A program made the translations under genes and the position numbers. The notes beneath the pieces were generated by a model. The model was not told where the DNA came from, did no database searches, and worked only from the letters and a program-made list of their open reading frames with translations. This document shows positions 10,275 to 20,793 of a stretch of DNA of 64,000 nucleotides, piece after piece. Positions within the stretch are counted from its first letter, which is position 1. Each line of letters opens with the position of its first letter. This DNA is from Fistulifera solaris (Eukaryota; Bacillariophyta; Bacillariophyceae; Naviculales; Stauroneidaceae): NCBI GenBank assembly GCA_030295235.1, contig AP026129.1:620001-684000 (forward strand). Reading direction: 5' to 3'.

Positions 10275-12444
10275 TCACACATTATTTCGCAATACATATT
10301 TCGCTAGTATCTCACCGTCAGGATGTTCACGTGCTATGTGCAAGCCAAGAAGATAAGCTTTTCTCCCCTCCAACTCTGATTCTTTGGTGCTGTTCTCAAG
10401 TAACCTCTGAATCTCTTTGCTCAGAAATTGTTCTTGCACAACAAAAACTTGTTGGTTTTTGGCGTACCTACATACCGCATTTTGCTTAACGACGCTATTA
10501 ACTCCAGAGGATGATGCAAACATAATTTGGCCAGACTCGATATCCTCGCAACCCGAATTGCTGAGTAATTCAATGACCTTTGACACAATATTTTCTTCTT
10601 CCCCTTTGTTAGGTGGTCGAGATGTCGCAAAGAACCATTTATCGTGCGTCTTCTGGATATCCAAGTGGCCACCGCGTCGCAGGACTCGAAGAAGACGTGA
10701 CGGTACAATTACCGGTTGTCGTCCCGGAAGCATAGATGTGGCCCAATCAAACTCGTGTTCTAAACAAGGAAAGGCATTCTTCCCATACTCAGCATTAAAT
10801 CGAGTTGCCAGTGCTTTCGCTGCGATGCCCACACGATCGAACTCAGGAGCAGCAAGTACTTGAGACTCTAAGCAGTCGAAGTCAGTGTTCACATCATCGT
10901 CATAGGCGCCTTCGCTATCATCTTCATTTTTGTTTTCCGTGTCGTACCCCAGTAACATCCTGTACATGAGTCGCTTGGCTAAATTTAGAGGCATTAACTT
11001 GGCATCAACTAGAATTTCGTGCCAAAGTTGCGCGTACGCAGCTCTCATTTCATCAAAATCCACAATTTGACCGTTCCAGACAGGAATGGAATGTAAATTC
11101 ATTCCAAAGAGTGCAACGCCACTCGATCCAATGCGTGGGTCTTTACCCCAGTGAGTAACATAACGCCCATTGACAAAAACACGACCCGCGTAGGAAGCAT
11201 CAAGTAAAAGAGTATGACCAGACGGCGTGGCTGACACCATCGTTGGTGAGTTTGGGTTTAGCTGTAGAAAGGAGGCCATGATAACGTCAGCCATAACGTC
11301 AAATCTTGGCAAGTCCTGGAGAGGAACTCGCAACTTGCCCTCAAGTGTTAAATGCATCCTGTTGATTGCGTATGTTCGCTTCCTACGTTTCGTCGGCCGT
11401 GACTCCCCACCACTAGGACTAGAATCTTTCTCTTCATTTGCTGTGTCTTTCTCTAGATCCGTAGACGGTGTTCCTTTTGGCCCCTCTTCGTCGATTAACT
11501 CCGTGTCCGAGGGTTGTGCCATATCATGGTTGACGACGGTCACGCAGAGACTCTTCGCAAACGGATCCCCCACTCGGCTACTCGAAAGCTGTGGCACCAT
11601 CCCATCGTGTAGTGTCGAGTCCATCAAATCAAATTTGTATTTCTTTCCTCGGACCGAATACACTTCCAATACGTACTTCGCACACGTGTCGTACAAACTC
11701 GCCAACGCACCGTACTTGACATCATCATCGACACTACCGCCAAAGCTGAGCATGGAAAGTTCTTCCGCCAGCACCGCCTCTTGCTTGCCGGTCGGTGGCA
11801 CGCTCCGATATTCCGTCACAAATTTGTACATGACACAAGGCGGCATTTCTTCGGTATCGATCCCCTCTAATTCCGCCGGCGTGAGGGGCTCTTGGCTCGC
11901 ATAGAGTAAACTGATGCGACCTAGCACCCCCGGCTGACTCGTCCAGCCATCGTGTTCGTTCCTTTCGAGCTCTTCATCGGCTGACATGCCCTGTGGCAGA
12001 GTCGATTTGAGATAAATCCAGGCGTTTCTGGAGTACTGTTGCTTGAAAGATAGCTTTTGTAATGACAAAGGAAGATCGTTGGGGTTTGAGTCACCTTCTA
12101 CTGGTATCCTTTAATATTTGAAGGCGAAAGAAAGCGCAATAAAAGAAAATGAGTCGAAAAAAAATCGAGATTGCATCGGCAGATTTTGTCACGAAGACAG
12201 ATGTATGAGCGTACCACGCAAACTTGGAAGTCGTCAAGTCTCCGAAAGACCATTGATGCGGCGGGTACACAATTCGTGCATAATTTACACAGGAAAGCAG
12301 CATATGCGAAATGACTTGTCGCATTCCATCCACGACACCATCTTGAAGCGGAATATTCATGTGCGCCATGCTGCTCAAGGAGAGCGGCACCGCCTCGGTA
12401 AACGTCTCATAGCGTTGTGAACCAATGCTTGCAGAGCGCTCCAT
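10275..12444 (-). CDS. Conserved-looking protein of unknown function, 687 residues
   Basis: Two exons, 12444-12215 and 12108-10275. The intron (12109-12214, 106 nt) starts GTACGC and ends AAAG, an unusual acceptor, but it is the only choice I found that keeps frame and phase. The start is the first ATG in frame. The protein is globular with one acidic, low-complexity, Lys/Arg-flanked insert (about residues 270-310, ending RPTKRRKRTYA, a likely nuclear localisation signal) and an acidic loop NEDDSEGAYDDD near 475. No catalytic motif, signal peptide or membrane span is visible. Blocks such as LSFKQQYSRNAWIYLKS and AGRVFVNGRYVTHWGKD look structured and should be conserved. I do not recognise the family. 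It converges on the kinase gene with 60 bp between stops. Confidence 0.7.
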
Positions 12445-12860
12445 CGTCGATAATCGAGCCGATATGTATTTAGGAAGGGAAGAAAGCAAAAGCGTACAGC
12501 AAGGATGATTTCAGTTAGATACTCATGACCTCTATAAGGCTAACATTTACATCGATCCTGCTCGTTGTTCTTGCGCGCTCGTTTCTTTTGTATTTTGTAC
12601 GAAGTTTTCGTTCGCGCGTAGCAGAAAGCAGAAGGCGAGTTTCTGTACTGGAAAGTGAAGCGGTACGCCTTGCTAATTTTTTTCCGTGTTATTTGAAGTA
12701 GAGTACAAAGTGTGCGACTCAGAGTGCCCACACACGTCACACGTCACGTTTTTCGTTGAAGATTTTTGTTTTGACGTAAAGCAAAATGAAAAAACGACCA
12801 GAACCATAATAACAGAAAGGAGTTAGGTTTATTGCAATATCTCTATCATTCAATTAAATA
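12445..12860. other. Divergent intergenic region
   Basis: About 416 bp between the divergent starts of the 687-residue protein and the PsbQ-like gene, expected to hold both promoters. A short minus-strand open frame (12540-12740) has no recognisable content. The stretch before 12861 is A/T-rich. I see no specific regulatory site. Confidence 0.4.
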
Positions 12861-13751
12861 ATGTTCTTTCGTTCTCTCATTGCGGCATTCCTCATCGGAA
12901 CTGCAGTATCGGGTTTTTCTCTATCGAATGATCTTACCCGAAAAGTGACCGACCGCCGATCTTTGTTTCAAGACCTCGCTGTTCTCACTACCGGTGGCAT
13001 TGTTGTATCGAGGGTGGAACCCGCATGGGCTAGCGGAGGTGCTACTGCAGGAAAATACACGTAAGATCTATTGAGAAGATTGAGGAGAGATATCTTTCAC
13101 ATCTCTTTGCAATCGACTGACACAAAATCGTTCTCATCATGTTGTTATGTAGCACAATTCCCATTGCCAAGAGACGATATTATGGACGCGTGCAGCAGGC
13201 AGTACACGATTTCCTTTTGATGGGTCCCGATGTGGTCAAGGGCGAAGCGCAAGCTGCTTCCATTCAGTTCTTCTTTGATCCACAGGGTGTTGTCGTCGTC
13301 CCCGCAAAGAAAAAAAGACATCAACGGTCAGTGCACCAAAAAGACGGCGACTGTCGAGGAAAAGAAATTCGAGATAGCCGATTCAATGATATGGTAAGAA
13401 AGAGTTCGCAAGTCAAATGCAGTTGTGTCTGTCCTGATCTTCTCTCTAATCCGTTGCTAGAAAGCAAGCATGTACTTGTTAGCCAACGCATTTCGTACAG
13501 ACCAACAAAAGCCCCCAGATCGTCTTCCCACTGTAAAAGCCGCCAAAGCGTTCTTTAAAGAAATGAACGACATGGAAAAGCTAGTTACAAAGAAAGGAAA
13601 AGTAGACAGTAAGCAAGTGGCTGCTGTTTACGTTGCTGCGCTGGATATCCTAGATCAATATTTGGATTTGGTGGAACTGCCTCCCACCGATTCGGGTCAT
13701 TATGAGCAAGAGTTTGATACTTTGGTGGGTGAGTCACCCAGAATCACGTAA
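12861..13751 (+). CDS. PsbQ-like oxygen-evolving complex protein, thylakoid lumen
   Basis: Three exons: 12861-13060, 13153-13393 and 13461-13751 (introns 92 and 67 nt), 243 residues. An ER signal peptide ends AVSG before F19, the diatom plastid-import motif. A twin-arginine thylakoid signal follows (DRRSLFQDLAVLTTGG) with cleavage predicted after EPAWA. The mature part has the PsbQ four-helix pattern; the block MYLLANAFR with KPPDRLP and the end YLDLVELPP resemble PsbQ'-type proteins of red-lineage algae. It would stabilise the manganese cluster of photosystem II from the lumen side. The middle segment (about residues 118-147, around RHQRSVHQKDGD) is odd for the family, and a neighbouring frame reads more naturally, but intron phase supports the frame given here. 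Confidence 0.8.
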
Positions 13752-14008
13752 AAGAAGTCTTTGTGTGCTTTATTACAAGTAATTACGATTGACGATAGCA
13801 ATTGAAGGCCGCTAACTACCCAAACACTATTCTGTCCCCTTCGCACCCTATTAATCATAGCGACTGCTCAAGAAAAGTAGAAAAGTATATCCATTATTGA
13901 TTCAATTCACTGAGACTTGGATGATTGGATTCGTCGTCCAAGGGTTCCGTTGTTACCGAGTCGCTTCCTATCCCCGAGTCGCGATTATTATGGCTATGGT
14001 CTCTAGAA

Positions 14009-15468
14009 TCATCGACCGCCGCGTTCTGATTTGATGTTGATTTTACTGTACTCGCGTCTTCCGCACGAGGTTGGTTCGCGGCGGATTGATTCCCATCCCC
14101 CCTGTCCAGTGCCGGTGCTTTCCTCTCCCTGTGACTCCACCCTTGTGACCGACACAAATTCGTCCTCTTCATCAAATCGTATCTGCTCCATTCCCTTTTC
14201 TAGAACTTCCAACCGCTCCCCTATATAGAGTCTTCCACCTTCAGGCGTTTGCGGTATTTCAGGGGTCCACCCGCGTAGACGACGGCGTCTTCTGGCTTCT
14301 TCGGTTTCATTGTGAAGTGCTGATTTGCAGAGAACGTGATATCCAACACGCCTGGGTTCTTCGTTTGCTGAAAATTCTGATAGTAGCAAAACTCCATTCC
14401 CATCTGCATCCCAGCCAGCGACCGCAATCATATTTGGTGCTTCAGAACAAAACGAGCAAGCTTGTGGATGAGGCACTCCACGAATTTGACACACGCTCTT
14501 CCTCGCTTCGCCCTCGACTGATTTCCGAACGCTTGAAAACAGCATTTTCGTCAATGACCCTGAATCTTTTCCTTTTTCGTCAGGACTCTTTTTAACTGCA
14601 TTCATCTGAAAAATATGCGCTGTCCCTTTGTCACTCGTACAACTCAACCATTCACCGTCCCAACTCCAAGCAAGGCAAGTTATTGTAGTCCGCTCAACAC
14701 CCCGTCGAAACTCTTGCAAGCAAGTTGATGATGCTACATCCCATACACGAATGACGGTGCCTTTGGTGGAGGCAGTTGCGAGTTTAGTTCCATCAGCAGT
14801 CAAGGCTATAGCTCGGAGATCTCCTTCATGTGCCTCCATCAGCTATCGAATAGTGGATCAAGTCAGGAAAGAACGGAGGTAAGTACAAAGCGCTTGCTCG
14901 CTTAAATCTTAAAAAAAGAGAACAGGATACTTACGACGGTCTTTCGTAGAGTGTACAATTCGACACGCACATGCCCAGTTGTCACCGACGGGCACGCCAG
15001 CACCATGTCTTGAATTTGTGTCGACAAGCTGAGGAGTCCGTGTGGATTGTCTGCGGTGTAAATTTTGTCGCGAAGACTCAAATCTGCAAGATGATACACG
15101 TATACCCGATCCCGAAGAGCTACTGCAATTGTATCTTTCCGAAGTTGTACGCGCAAAACAACCTGTCGAAATGACAATTCCCCGGCTTCTTTTGGTATAT
15201 GATCATCCCAAATAAGCACTCGGTGCGGCGGTGAATGTGGAGAGGGTCCACCACCCACCAAAGCCATTAGATTACATCGAAAAAGGAGCTCGACCTGACC
15301 AATACCTCCCTGCATCTGGCGTTGCACAGACAAAGCACATTGCGGGTGCAAATTGTGAATGGCGAAACCGGTCGTAGTTCCTATCGCGAGGCAGCCGCCA
15401 TCCTGATTAAATGTACACGATAAAAGGGATGATTGTGAAGGAGCTTCGCCGAAGGGATCGTCTTCCAT
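14009..15468 (-). CDS. ATG18: PROPPIN beta-propeller (WIPI/Atg18 family) autophagy protein
   Basis: Two exons, 15468-14935 and 14842-14009, joined in phase 0 across a 92-nt intron, giving about 455 residues. WD-type repeats form the propeller: LLSCTFNQDGGCLAIGTT at the first blade and AHEGDLRAIALTADGTKLAT further on. The signature FRRG lies at residues 223-226 inside LQEFRRGVERTTI, the phosphoinositide-binding motif of WIPI, Atg18 and Hsv2. These proteins bind PI3P and PI(3,5)P2 on autophagic or endosomal membranes. A Ser/Lys-rich loop after blade 6 fits the family's membrane-insertion loop. The last 60 residues, Gly/Glu/Ser-rich, are outside the propeller. The compact first half resembles the WIPI3/WIPI4 branch; the symbol denotes the family only. 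Confidence 0.88.
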
Positions 15469-16871
15469 TTTCGAAGTCGAAAGATTTAGATATTGCTGCA
15501 AACAGAACAATCGTGATGCTTCACTGATGCTAGGTTTTCGTGTTCCTTTGTTTCCGGTCCGCTAGATCGGACGACGGTACTATGCCAGATATCTCTCTAA
15601 AAACGACTCTGACGCGATGAACACGACGCGAAAAAAGTTTAGTTTGAATAAGAATGCGAGACAGGGAGCTGAATAAATAAAATAATGAATTATTGTTTCA
15701 TGTCGTCGTTTCAAGTGAAATAAATAGCGCCGCTTCATGCTCTATCTCTTATCCTTATACGTGCGCCCACCGTCCACCGCCCACCGCGCATTCCGGATTC
15801 CAGGCTCTCATAGTTTTGTAATCATTCATCACTCTAAATAAAGTAATTAATGGTTTCTGAAAATCCGAAACGATGGAGAGTCTAATTGATAATATGTAAT
15901 ATCATTGTGTGCAAATTTATTCGTAGCAGTCAACACACTGAGTAAAATAGTTTATGACCAGAAGTTGGACGAATGTTCCACGTTCCACGTGCCAGTACAG
16001 CATAGTGTCATCCTTTCTTTGATTTCAGAAGCACCAAAAACACAAGCAATATTTTCATTCGTAGATTTGAAATGTAGAAAATGCCTGGCTTGGACAAACA
16101 TATAGTCTACTTATTCCTACGTTAAAACGGTAGGAAAATTGCATCCGCAAGGGCATTCGTCGACTGCTCCTCATAAAATTTCATCACGAACCTCGGCATC
16201 AACGAGGTCGTCAGGCGTGAACGAAAAAAAACAGCCCCAAAGACGCTTTTATTTTTTTTATTTCAAAACAAACACATTTTACCGGTCGAAATAGTATGCA
16301 ACAATCCTTTTTTGTTTGAAAGACGGTGAGTTTCCATTCGTTTTGTTGCGGTCCATGTGATGCACTTCGCACGCGGGTTGTTTCCATCGAGAGCACGCTT
16401 CATGCTGAATTCTGTCTGCTCTTTCTGTACAGCAAACAGTAGAGTGGTCGGGTGCCGGTGGGTTTCGTGATTTCGATTTCTATCGGTTTTTGTGTGGTAG
16501 AGAATTAGCTTCCTGTAGAACCTGTTTGTGATTGGCTGATTTCGTCTTCAATTTTATTCGGTGTTGCTTCAGTACTGGGTCTACGTGATATTTCTTGTTT
16601 TGTTCGTGCAGCGTGCAAGCATGGCACTCCTTTCCTCTTTTGTTTTGTGAACGTTTGCAAAAATACATGTCAGCCTTATGATAACACCTTCTCATAAACC
16701 TTTCCTTCATTTCTTGTTGTGTTAATCAACACAGTCAATAAAGATTCGCTGCACGGGTTTATCCCAACAGCGGCTTCGCCACATTTGACTGCCCCGCTTT
16801 GGTCCTCGCCTCTTGCTTGAGAGCTCTCAGACCCCACGACTTCTTATTTGATTATTTGAACGATTTTCATT
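15469..16871. other. Gene-poor intergenic stretch
   Basis: About 1.4 kb between the divergent PROPPIN and NIPP1-like genes. It is A/T-rich with long T runs. Small open frames at 15905-16105 (+), 16211-16396 (-) and 16480-16710 (-) show no domain, signal or repeat, and I do not treat them as genes. No tRNA or structured RNA was recognised. Confidence 0.45.
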
Positions 16872-17970
16872 ATGAGAAGTCAACAAATATCTACACCGCA
16901 GCCGATTACTGTTGATATTCGGCTTTGTGGGAATATACCTCGGAAAGACTTGATATCAAATTCTATTTCCCTTAGAAATGTTTTAGCATCCGGCAGCTCA
17001 TTACATTCTCGTTCAAGGAACACGAAAACGATTGAAGAGTCATCAAATGCATCGCAAAGGGAAACACCAAGTCTCTTCCTGCCGGGGAAAGCAGGAAGCT
17101 GCAGCGCTCCTAATTATCTGCAGCAGCCCGCAGTGATTGAACCTCCTCAATGGGCCGTGCCAGCTCGCGGAGAAACTTGTCTCGAGGTAAGTAGTTACTT
17201 TTCCGGCCTTTTGATTGACTTGTATCTTAAACTAACTTTTTATTTTCTCTTAGCCTGTTTGTGAGTCGCTCGGACGACAGTGCTCAATCGATCTAACCAC
17301 GAAGGCCTGCTACCGTGTAGGGCGCTCTCCAGATTCGGACGTTCAACTCATGCATGCCACTTCATCACGGATTCATGCAATGCTTTTCCACCATGCAAAC
17401 GGATCTTGTTACGTCGTGGATTGCGGGAGTTCGCACGGTACTTATATTGATGGGACGCGTATCAATTCGTCGTCGAAAGCAGGTGTTCTCGTGCCTGTGA
17501 TGGTTCGCCAAGGAGGCATGATTCGCTTCGGAGGTGCAGGTGCGCCCTGTTTTGTTCTCAAGTCCTTTTCCTTTTATCTTGAAGACATCATGGCTGAATC
17601 CGTAGCCGATGATGTTGAGCTGGTTCGCCGCAACACTCGAATCAATGCTCTTGGTAAGACGGCAGGGGAGTTTGTCGCCGAGAGTGTTATCAACACTATT
17701 GACAAGGCTATAGATGTTTGCAGGAAAAGATCTTTTGACAGCGTCGGTTCGGTTGTAACAGTCGACGAAAATTCGATGTTCAAGAGAAGATGCATCTCTC
17801 CACCACTTACGTTAGATGCTGCCCTCCCTAATCTGGTTTCTCCCGAACTTCAGTTTCCCCAATCGTCGAAACGACGCGTCTCATTCTCCAACGACCCTCC
17901 TCAACTATTTTACCCCGCGCTTGTTACTCCGGATGATCTCTCCAGTGAGGAAGACAACGATCTTGAGTAA
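16872..17970 (+). CDS. NIPP1-like FHA-domain protein with PP1-binding RVxF motif
   Basis: Two exons, 16872-17186 and 17254-17970 (67-nt intron, phase 0), 343 residues. The N-terminal 100 residues are Ser-rich. PPQWAVPARG precedes the FHA domain (about 110-205) just as PPSWAG does in NIPP1. The FHA core is present: YRVGRSPDSDVQL, SSRIHAML, DCGSSHGTYIDGTRI and IRFGG, carrying the phosphothreonine-binding Arg, Ser and His. Near the C-terminus, KRRVSF (RVSF at 313-316) is a canonical RVxF docking motif for protein phosphatase 1, as in NIPP1. It is expected to be a nuclear PP1 regulator linked to splicing factors. It is shorter than vertebrate NIPP1 but both hallmark modules are in the same order. 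Confidence 0.82.
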
Positions 17971-18119
17971 CCTGTTACATTTTTTTCTTCTGCGAAAATT
18001 TCTCAAATACTCCACATTCCCTTCGACTTTTTATTTTACCAGAAAAACCTTGCACTCCTAAAATAATTTACACTATTAGAGAATTGATCTTACGCGCGGA
18101 ATTGACTTTCTTTCTTTTA

Positions 18120-18785
18120 TCAACGTAAATGATCGGTGTTGTAGACGTGTACGTCGCGCGCTCCTAATGACACCGCCAGATCACGAGCTGCGCCAACGTC
18201 CGCGGATGCTGAGATTCCGACTTCGACAGCGATGCCTTGTTCGGCAGCGTTAGCAATGAATCCGCAAACCTGACCAAACGCCCGTGCATCCAGCCCGGTT
18301 TTCTCTTGATAGGTCTTAGGGTTGCCAGCCCATAAAGTGACTTGAATGCAGTCCAGTCCAATTTCCGACAAAGGGATATTGGGTGGCTCCATCAATAATC
18401 CGTTCGTGAAAGCACCGAATGGAACTCCATGGCGTTCTTCCTTGATCGCTTGTATACTTTCTTGCATTAAAAGATCAAATTCGAGTGTATCATTTTGCGG
18501 AGAAATTGAGGCAAACCATACTCCGAGATCATTCTCACCCATGCCACCGACAAACTGATGCTCCACTTGATAGTGTCGATGAACTAGATCGATTACATCG
18601 TCTGAATGGGTACAACCAGCTTGTGATATAGGTTTAGAAATGGGTAGCAAGAGCTTCGAAGCAGGACCCAAAAGATTGGAAGTATCGTCAAGCCAAACAA
18701 AAAGTTGGTGGGCTGCTCTGCTGCTGCTCCATCGTTTCACATAGCGTAATGTCCGTCGAGCTAGTGCTAAATGCGTCGCGAGCAT
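18120..18785 (-). CDS. TIM-barrel-like protein, possibly a cysteine-less radical-SAM relative
   Basis: 221 residues from an ATG at 18785. The order FVGGMGENDLGVWFA, VPFGAFTNGLL, IGLDCIQVTLWAGNPKTY and IAVEVGISASA matches the strand/turn pattern of radical-SAM TIM barrels (GxGEPL, T-NG, VSL). The CxxxCxxC cluster motif is absent: only C58, C144 and C173 occur, and they are not clustered. Either an upstream exon carries it or this is a non-catalytic or N-terminally reduced member. The start is followed by a basic, Arg-rich helix that could be an organelle-targeting signal. Convergent with the NIPP1-like gene. The family call is tentative. Confidence 0.5.
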   Translation of the reverse strand: MLATHLALARRTLRYVKRWSSSRAAHQLFVWLDDTSNLLGPASKLLLPISKPISQAGCTHSDDVIDLVHRHYQVEHQFVGGMGENDLGVWFASISPQNDTLEFDLLMQESIQAIKEERHGVPFGAFTNGLLMEPPNIPLSEIGLDCIQVTLWAGNPKTYQEKTGLDARAFGQVCGFIANAAEQGIAVEVGISASADVGAARDLAVSLGARDVHVYNTDHLR

Positions 18786-19061
18786 AGTAAGGCGAAGTTG
18801 TGAAAGCGCTAGAGTATAACTTATGGAATGATCTTGTCGTTTTGTGCACTAGTTCATGGCAAATTGTTTTTATCAGGATGATCAATGGAAATGCGCGGGT
18901 TTGCACCTCAACATTTTTTAAAAAGACACTCAATAACACTAAAATATTTATTCCTAATTTCCTAAAGTCAGAATGTAATTTTGACATTCGATTGAATTTT
19001 CCATTTTTCGTTTCATTTTGTCACATATATTCCAATCTGGCACTTCGCTGAGTAGGCACTG

Positions 19062-19086
19062 GCTCTAGCTCTAGCTCTAGTGCTAG
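19062..19086. repeat. GCTCTA hexamer tandem repeat
   Basis: Three near-perfect GCTCTA units and a fourth degenerate one (GTGCTA) lie directly at the edge of the retroelement remnant. Too short to classify further. Confidence 0.7.
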
Positions 19087-19469
19087 TAGAGGGCAAGTCC
19101 AGAGCCCGTTTCCCAATGAGGGGGGAACCGTCTTGGCATTCCTTCTCTTGGATTCCGAAGAAGCATACTAACCGACCAAACTAGAGAAAGACTCATGCGC
19201 GCTCTGATGAACCCACAAATCTCTGAGTATGGCTTGTTCCACTTCCGCTGAAGTTTTCTTGCAAGTTGTCTCGATGCTGAAATAGCTTGCTGTCCCATCA
19301 TTCCGTCAAAGGAGAAGACTAAAGGGAGTGAAATCTCGTCTGCGTTCATGGCGAGGGGGTCCATAAATGCTCCGCTTTTCACACTCCTGATCATCCAGAA
19401 CCTTAATCGGGTAACGGTTTCTGTACTATGGTCCAAAAGTGTAAGGAGTAAGGAGATGGACAAGAACAA
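19083..19469 (-). mobile_element. Remnant of a retroelement protein (region after the reverse transcriptase)
   Basis: The minus-strand reading contains FSFDGMMG, LARKLQRKWNKPYSEI and FIRARMSLSLVW. I associate this pattern with the region downstream of the reverse transcriptase in protist retroelement polyproteins, where a long helix of the form RARLSFALLR follows. Only about 130 residues remain, with no terminal repeats or other domains nearby, so it is a short, broken, probably old fragment. The family (non-LTR or LTR) cannot be decided from this piece. Confidence 0.35.
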
Positions 19470-19644
19470 TTTCGATCTCGACGTAAAAAATGTGATGCCA
19501 AAAAAAGAAGAAATACTCCGAGTATTTGCACAACTGCTGATTACGCATCGTTACAACGACAGCTACCAGTATCAGCTTTTCCGGTGTCAAATCTGCAGGA
19601 AGAAGGAAAGTTAGGTAGTTTTGTGGATCGGAAGAATATTGATT

Positions 19645-19665
19645 CATGACTGAATGGCAGTCGTG
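19645..19665. repeat. CATGACTG-n5-CAGTCGTG inverted motif, copy 1
   Basis: An 8-bp arm CATGACTG, a 5-bp spacer and the inverted arm CAGTCGTG. Three further copies with the same arms and 4-5 bp spacers occur at 43597, 54049 and 54291, all intergenic. Copies 1 and 2 also share GATT just before the left arm. Confidence 0.75.
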
Positions 19666-20109
19666 GTGAAAGGTCGCCTTCACTTTCGTTTATAGTAACT
19701 ATTGACCGCATCAACGATTCTTCGCAAGGAGTTGCGAAGTGAAGAATTTGGGCGTGCGTTGCAAATGCTGTTAGTTGTAATAGAATGGTTACCATGCTTT
19801 GGGCAGGTCTTGGGCAAACACATCAGCCAAATACGAAATTTTCTCTCCACGAATTATTGGACGACAATAAAATTGTCGTACAGGTACCGTACCCGTCAGT
19901 TTTATCATACGTCAGCAATGCATTTTTGCCTTTCCGTTTCCGCCTTTCGTCGTCATTCTCGTCGTCTTATCTTCATCGACCTTAATGTCGGCACCATTCT
20001 ATGCCTATTTCGAAGAAGTTCTTATTCTCGTGTTCGCGGCTAAGGAAACTAAGGAATCGATATTTTACTGTTTACTTTTTTCGCCACAATTCGCTGGTTT
20101 TTTGAGAAC

Positions 20110-20625
20110 ATGACGCTGAAATTCATTGTCATTCTATTGTATACCCTATTGGACCATGCTAATGCGTTCCGACCTCCTTCTCAAGGCCGTATGGATACGG
20201 CGCTACCCGCCGTGGACCGAAGGAAATTCCTCATTGGATCTGTAGCCACCATAGCAGCTAGCTTGATTACTGAACCTGCAGAAGCTACCTACTCAGCTTT
20301 CAGTCGACGCGAACAAGATTGGCAAGAGCGTGCGGCGAACGGTGAAATTCAATATACATCGGCGAAACAGTTACGCCAGCAACTGCGAGAAATCGTCCCA
20401 CAGAATAGCGAATCGTCGAGAATTTTCTGTCCCAACGGACCGTCGGCGAATGTTTCCCCGTTGATGGAGAACAAATGCGGTGACCGGATGGCGGCCCCTT
20501 CGGTGTACGGGCGTTCGAATGATGTGCTGGGAAACTCAATACCTGGATTTGGTGCTGGTAGAGGTATAGAAGGTTCCGGTAGTTTGTCTTCTGAGGTTGG
20601 AGGCTTTCCTACTTACAAGAAATAA
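20110..20625 (+). CDS. Small thylakoid-lumen protein with Tat signal, function unknown
   Basis: 171 residues from the ATG at 20110, no intron. A signal peptide (TLKFIVILLYTLLDHANA) ends before F20, the diatom plastid-entry motif. A twin-arginine segment, DRRKFLIGSVATIAASLI, with a cleavage site near AEAT, sends it to the thylakoid lumen. The mature part is about 110 residues, starting with an Arg/Gln/Glu-rich helix. A region with two Cys follows (RIFCPNGP and ENKCGD, probably disulfide-bonded), then a Gly/Ser-rich tail. Size, targeting and the two cysteines fit an extrinsic photosystem subunit or assembly factor, but I cannot name it. The 3' end faces the transporter gene. Confidence 0.75.
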   Translation: MTLKFIVILLYTLLDHANAFRPPSQGRMDTALPAVDRRKFLIGSVATIAASLITEPAEATYSAFSRREQDWQERAANGEIQYTSAKQLRQQLREIVPQNSESSRIFCPNGPSANVSPLMENKCGDRMAAPSVYGRSNDVLGNSIPGFGAGRGIEGSGSLSSEVGGFPTYKK

Positions 20626-20793
20626 GAGTTCAATAGACAGACTTTGTCGATGTACGCTACGGTATCAATTCCGAAATCGATTATAACTACGCACAATTCT
20701 GCAGTCGAGTTTCTCTCGCTTGGAGGCTACATTTCGTGACTGTCAATCCATTGAACTTAACTAACAGTTGATTCAGTCTTAACTTTTACTGGT

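Larger units (their letters stand above)
18786..20109. other. Intergenic region with a retroelement remnant and repeats
   Basis: About 1.3 kb without a host gene. It holds a short protein-coding relic of a retroelement (19083-19469, listed separately), a GCTCTA hexamer array at 19062-19086, one copy of the CATGACTG inverted motif at 19645-19665 and a GTACCGTAC site at 19884-19892. The end should include the promoter of the lumen protein starting at 20110. Confidence 0.5.

Noticed and set aside
13310-13393. A possible frame break in the PsbQ-like gene at the A7 run 13310-13316
   Set aside because: The alternative frame reads more naturally (KKDINGQCTKKTATVEEKK), but it ends out of phase with the next exon and would create a stop at the junction, while the annotated frame joins in phase 0. 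Left as one gene with an odd middle.
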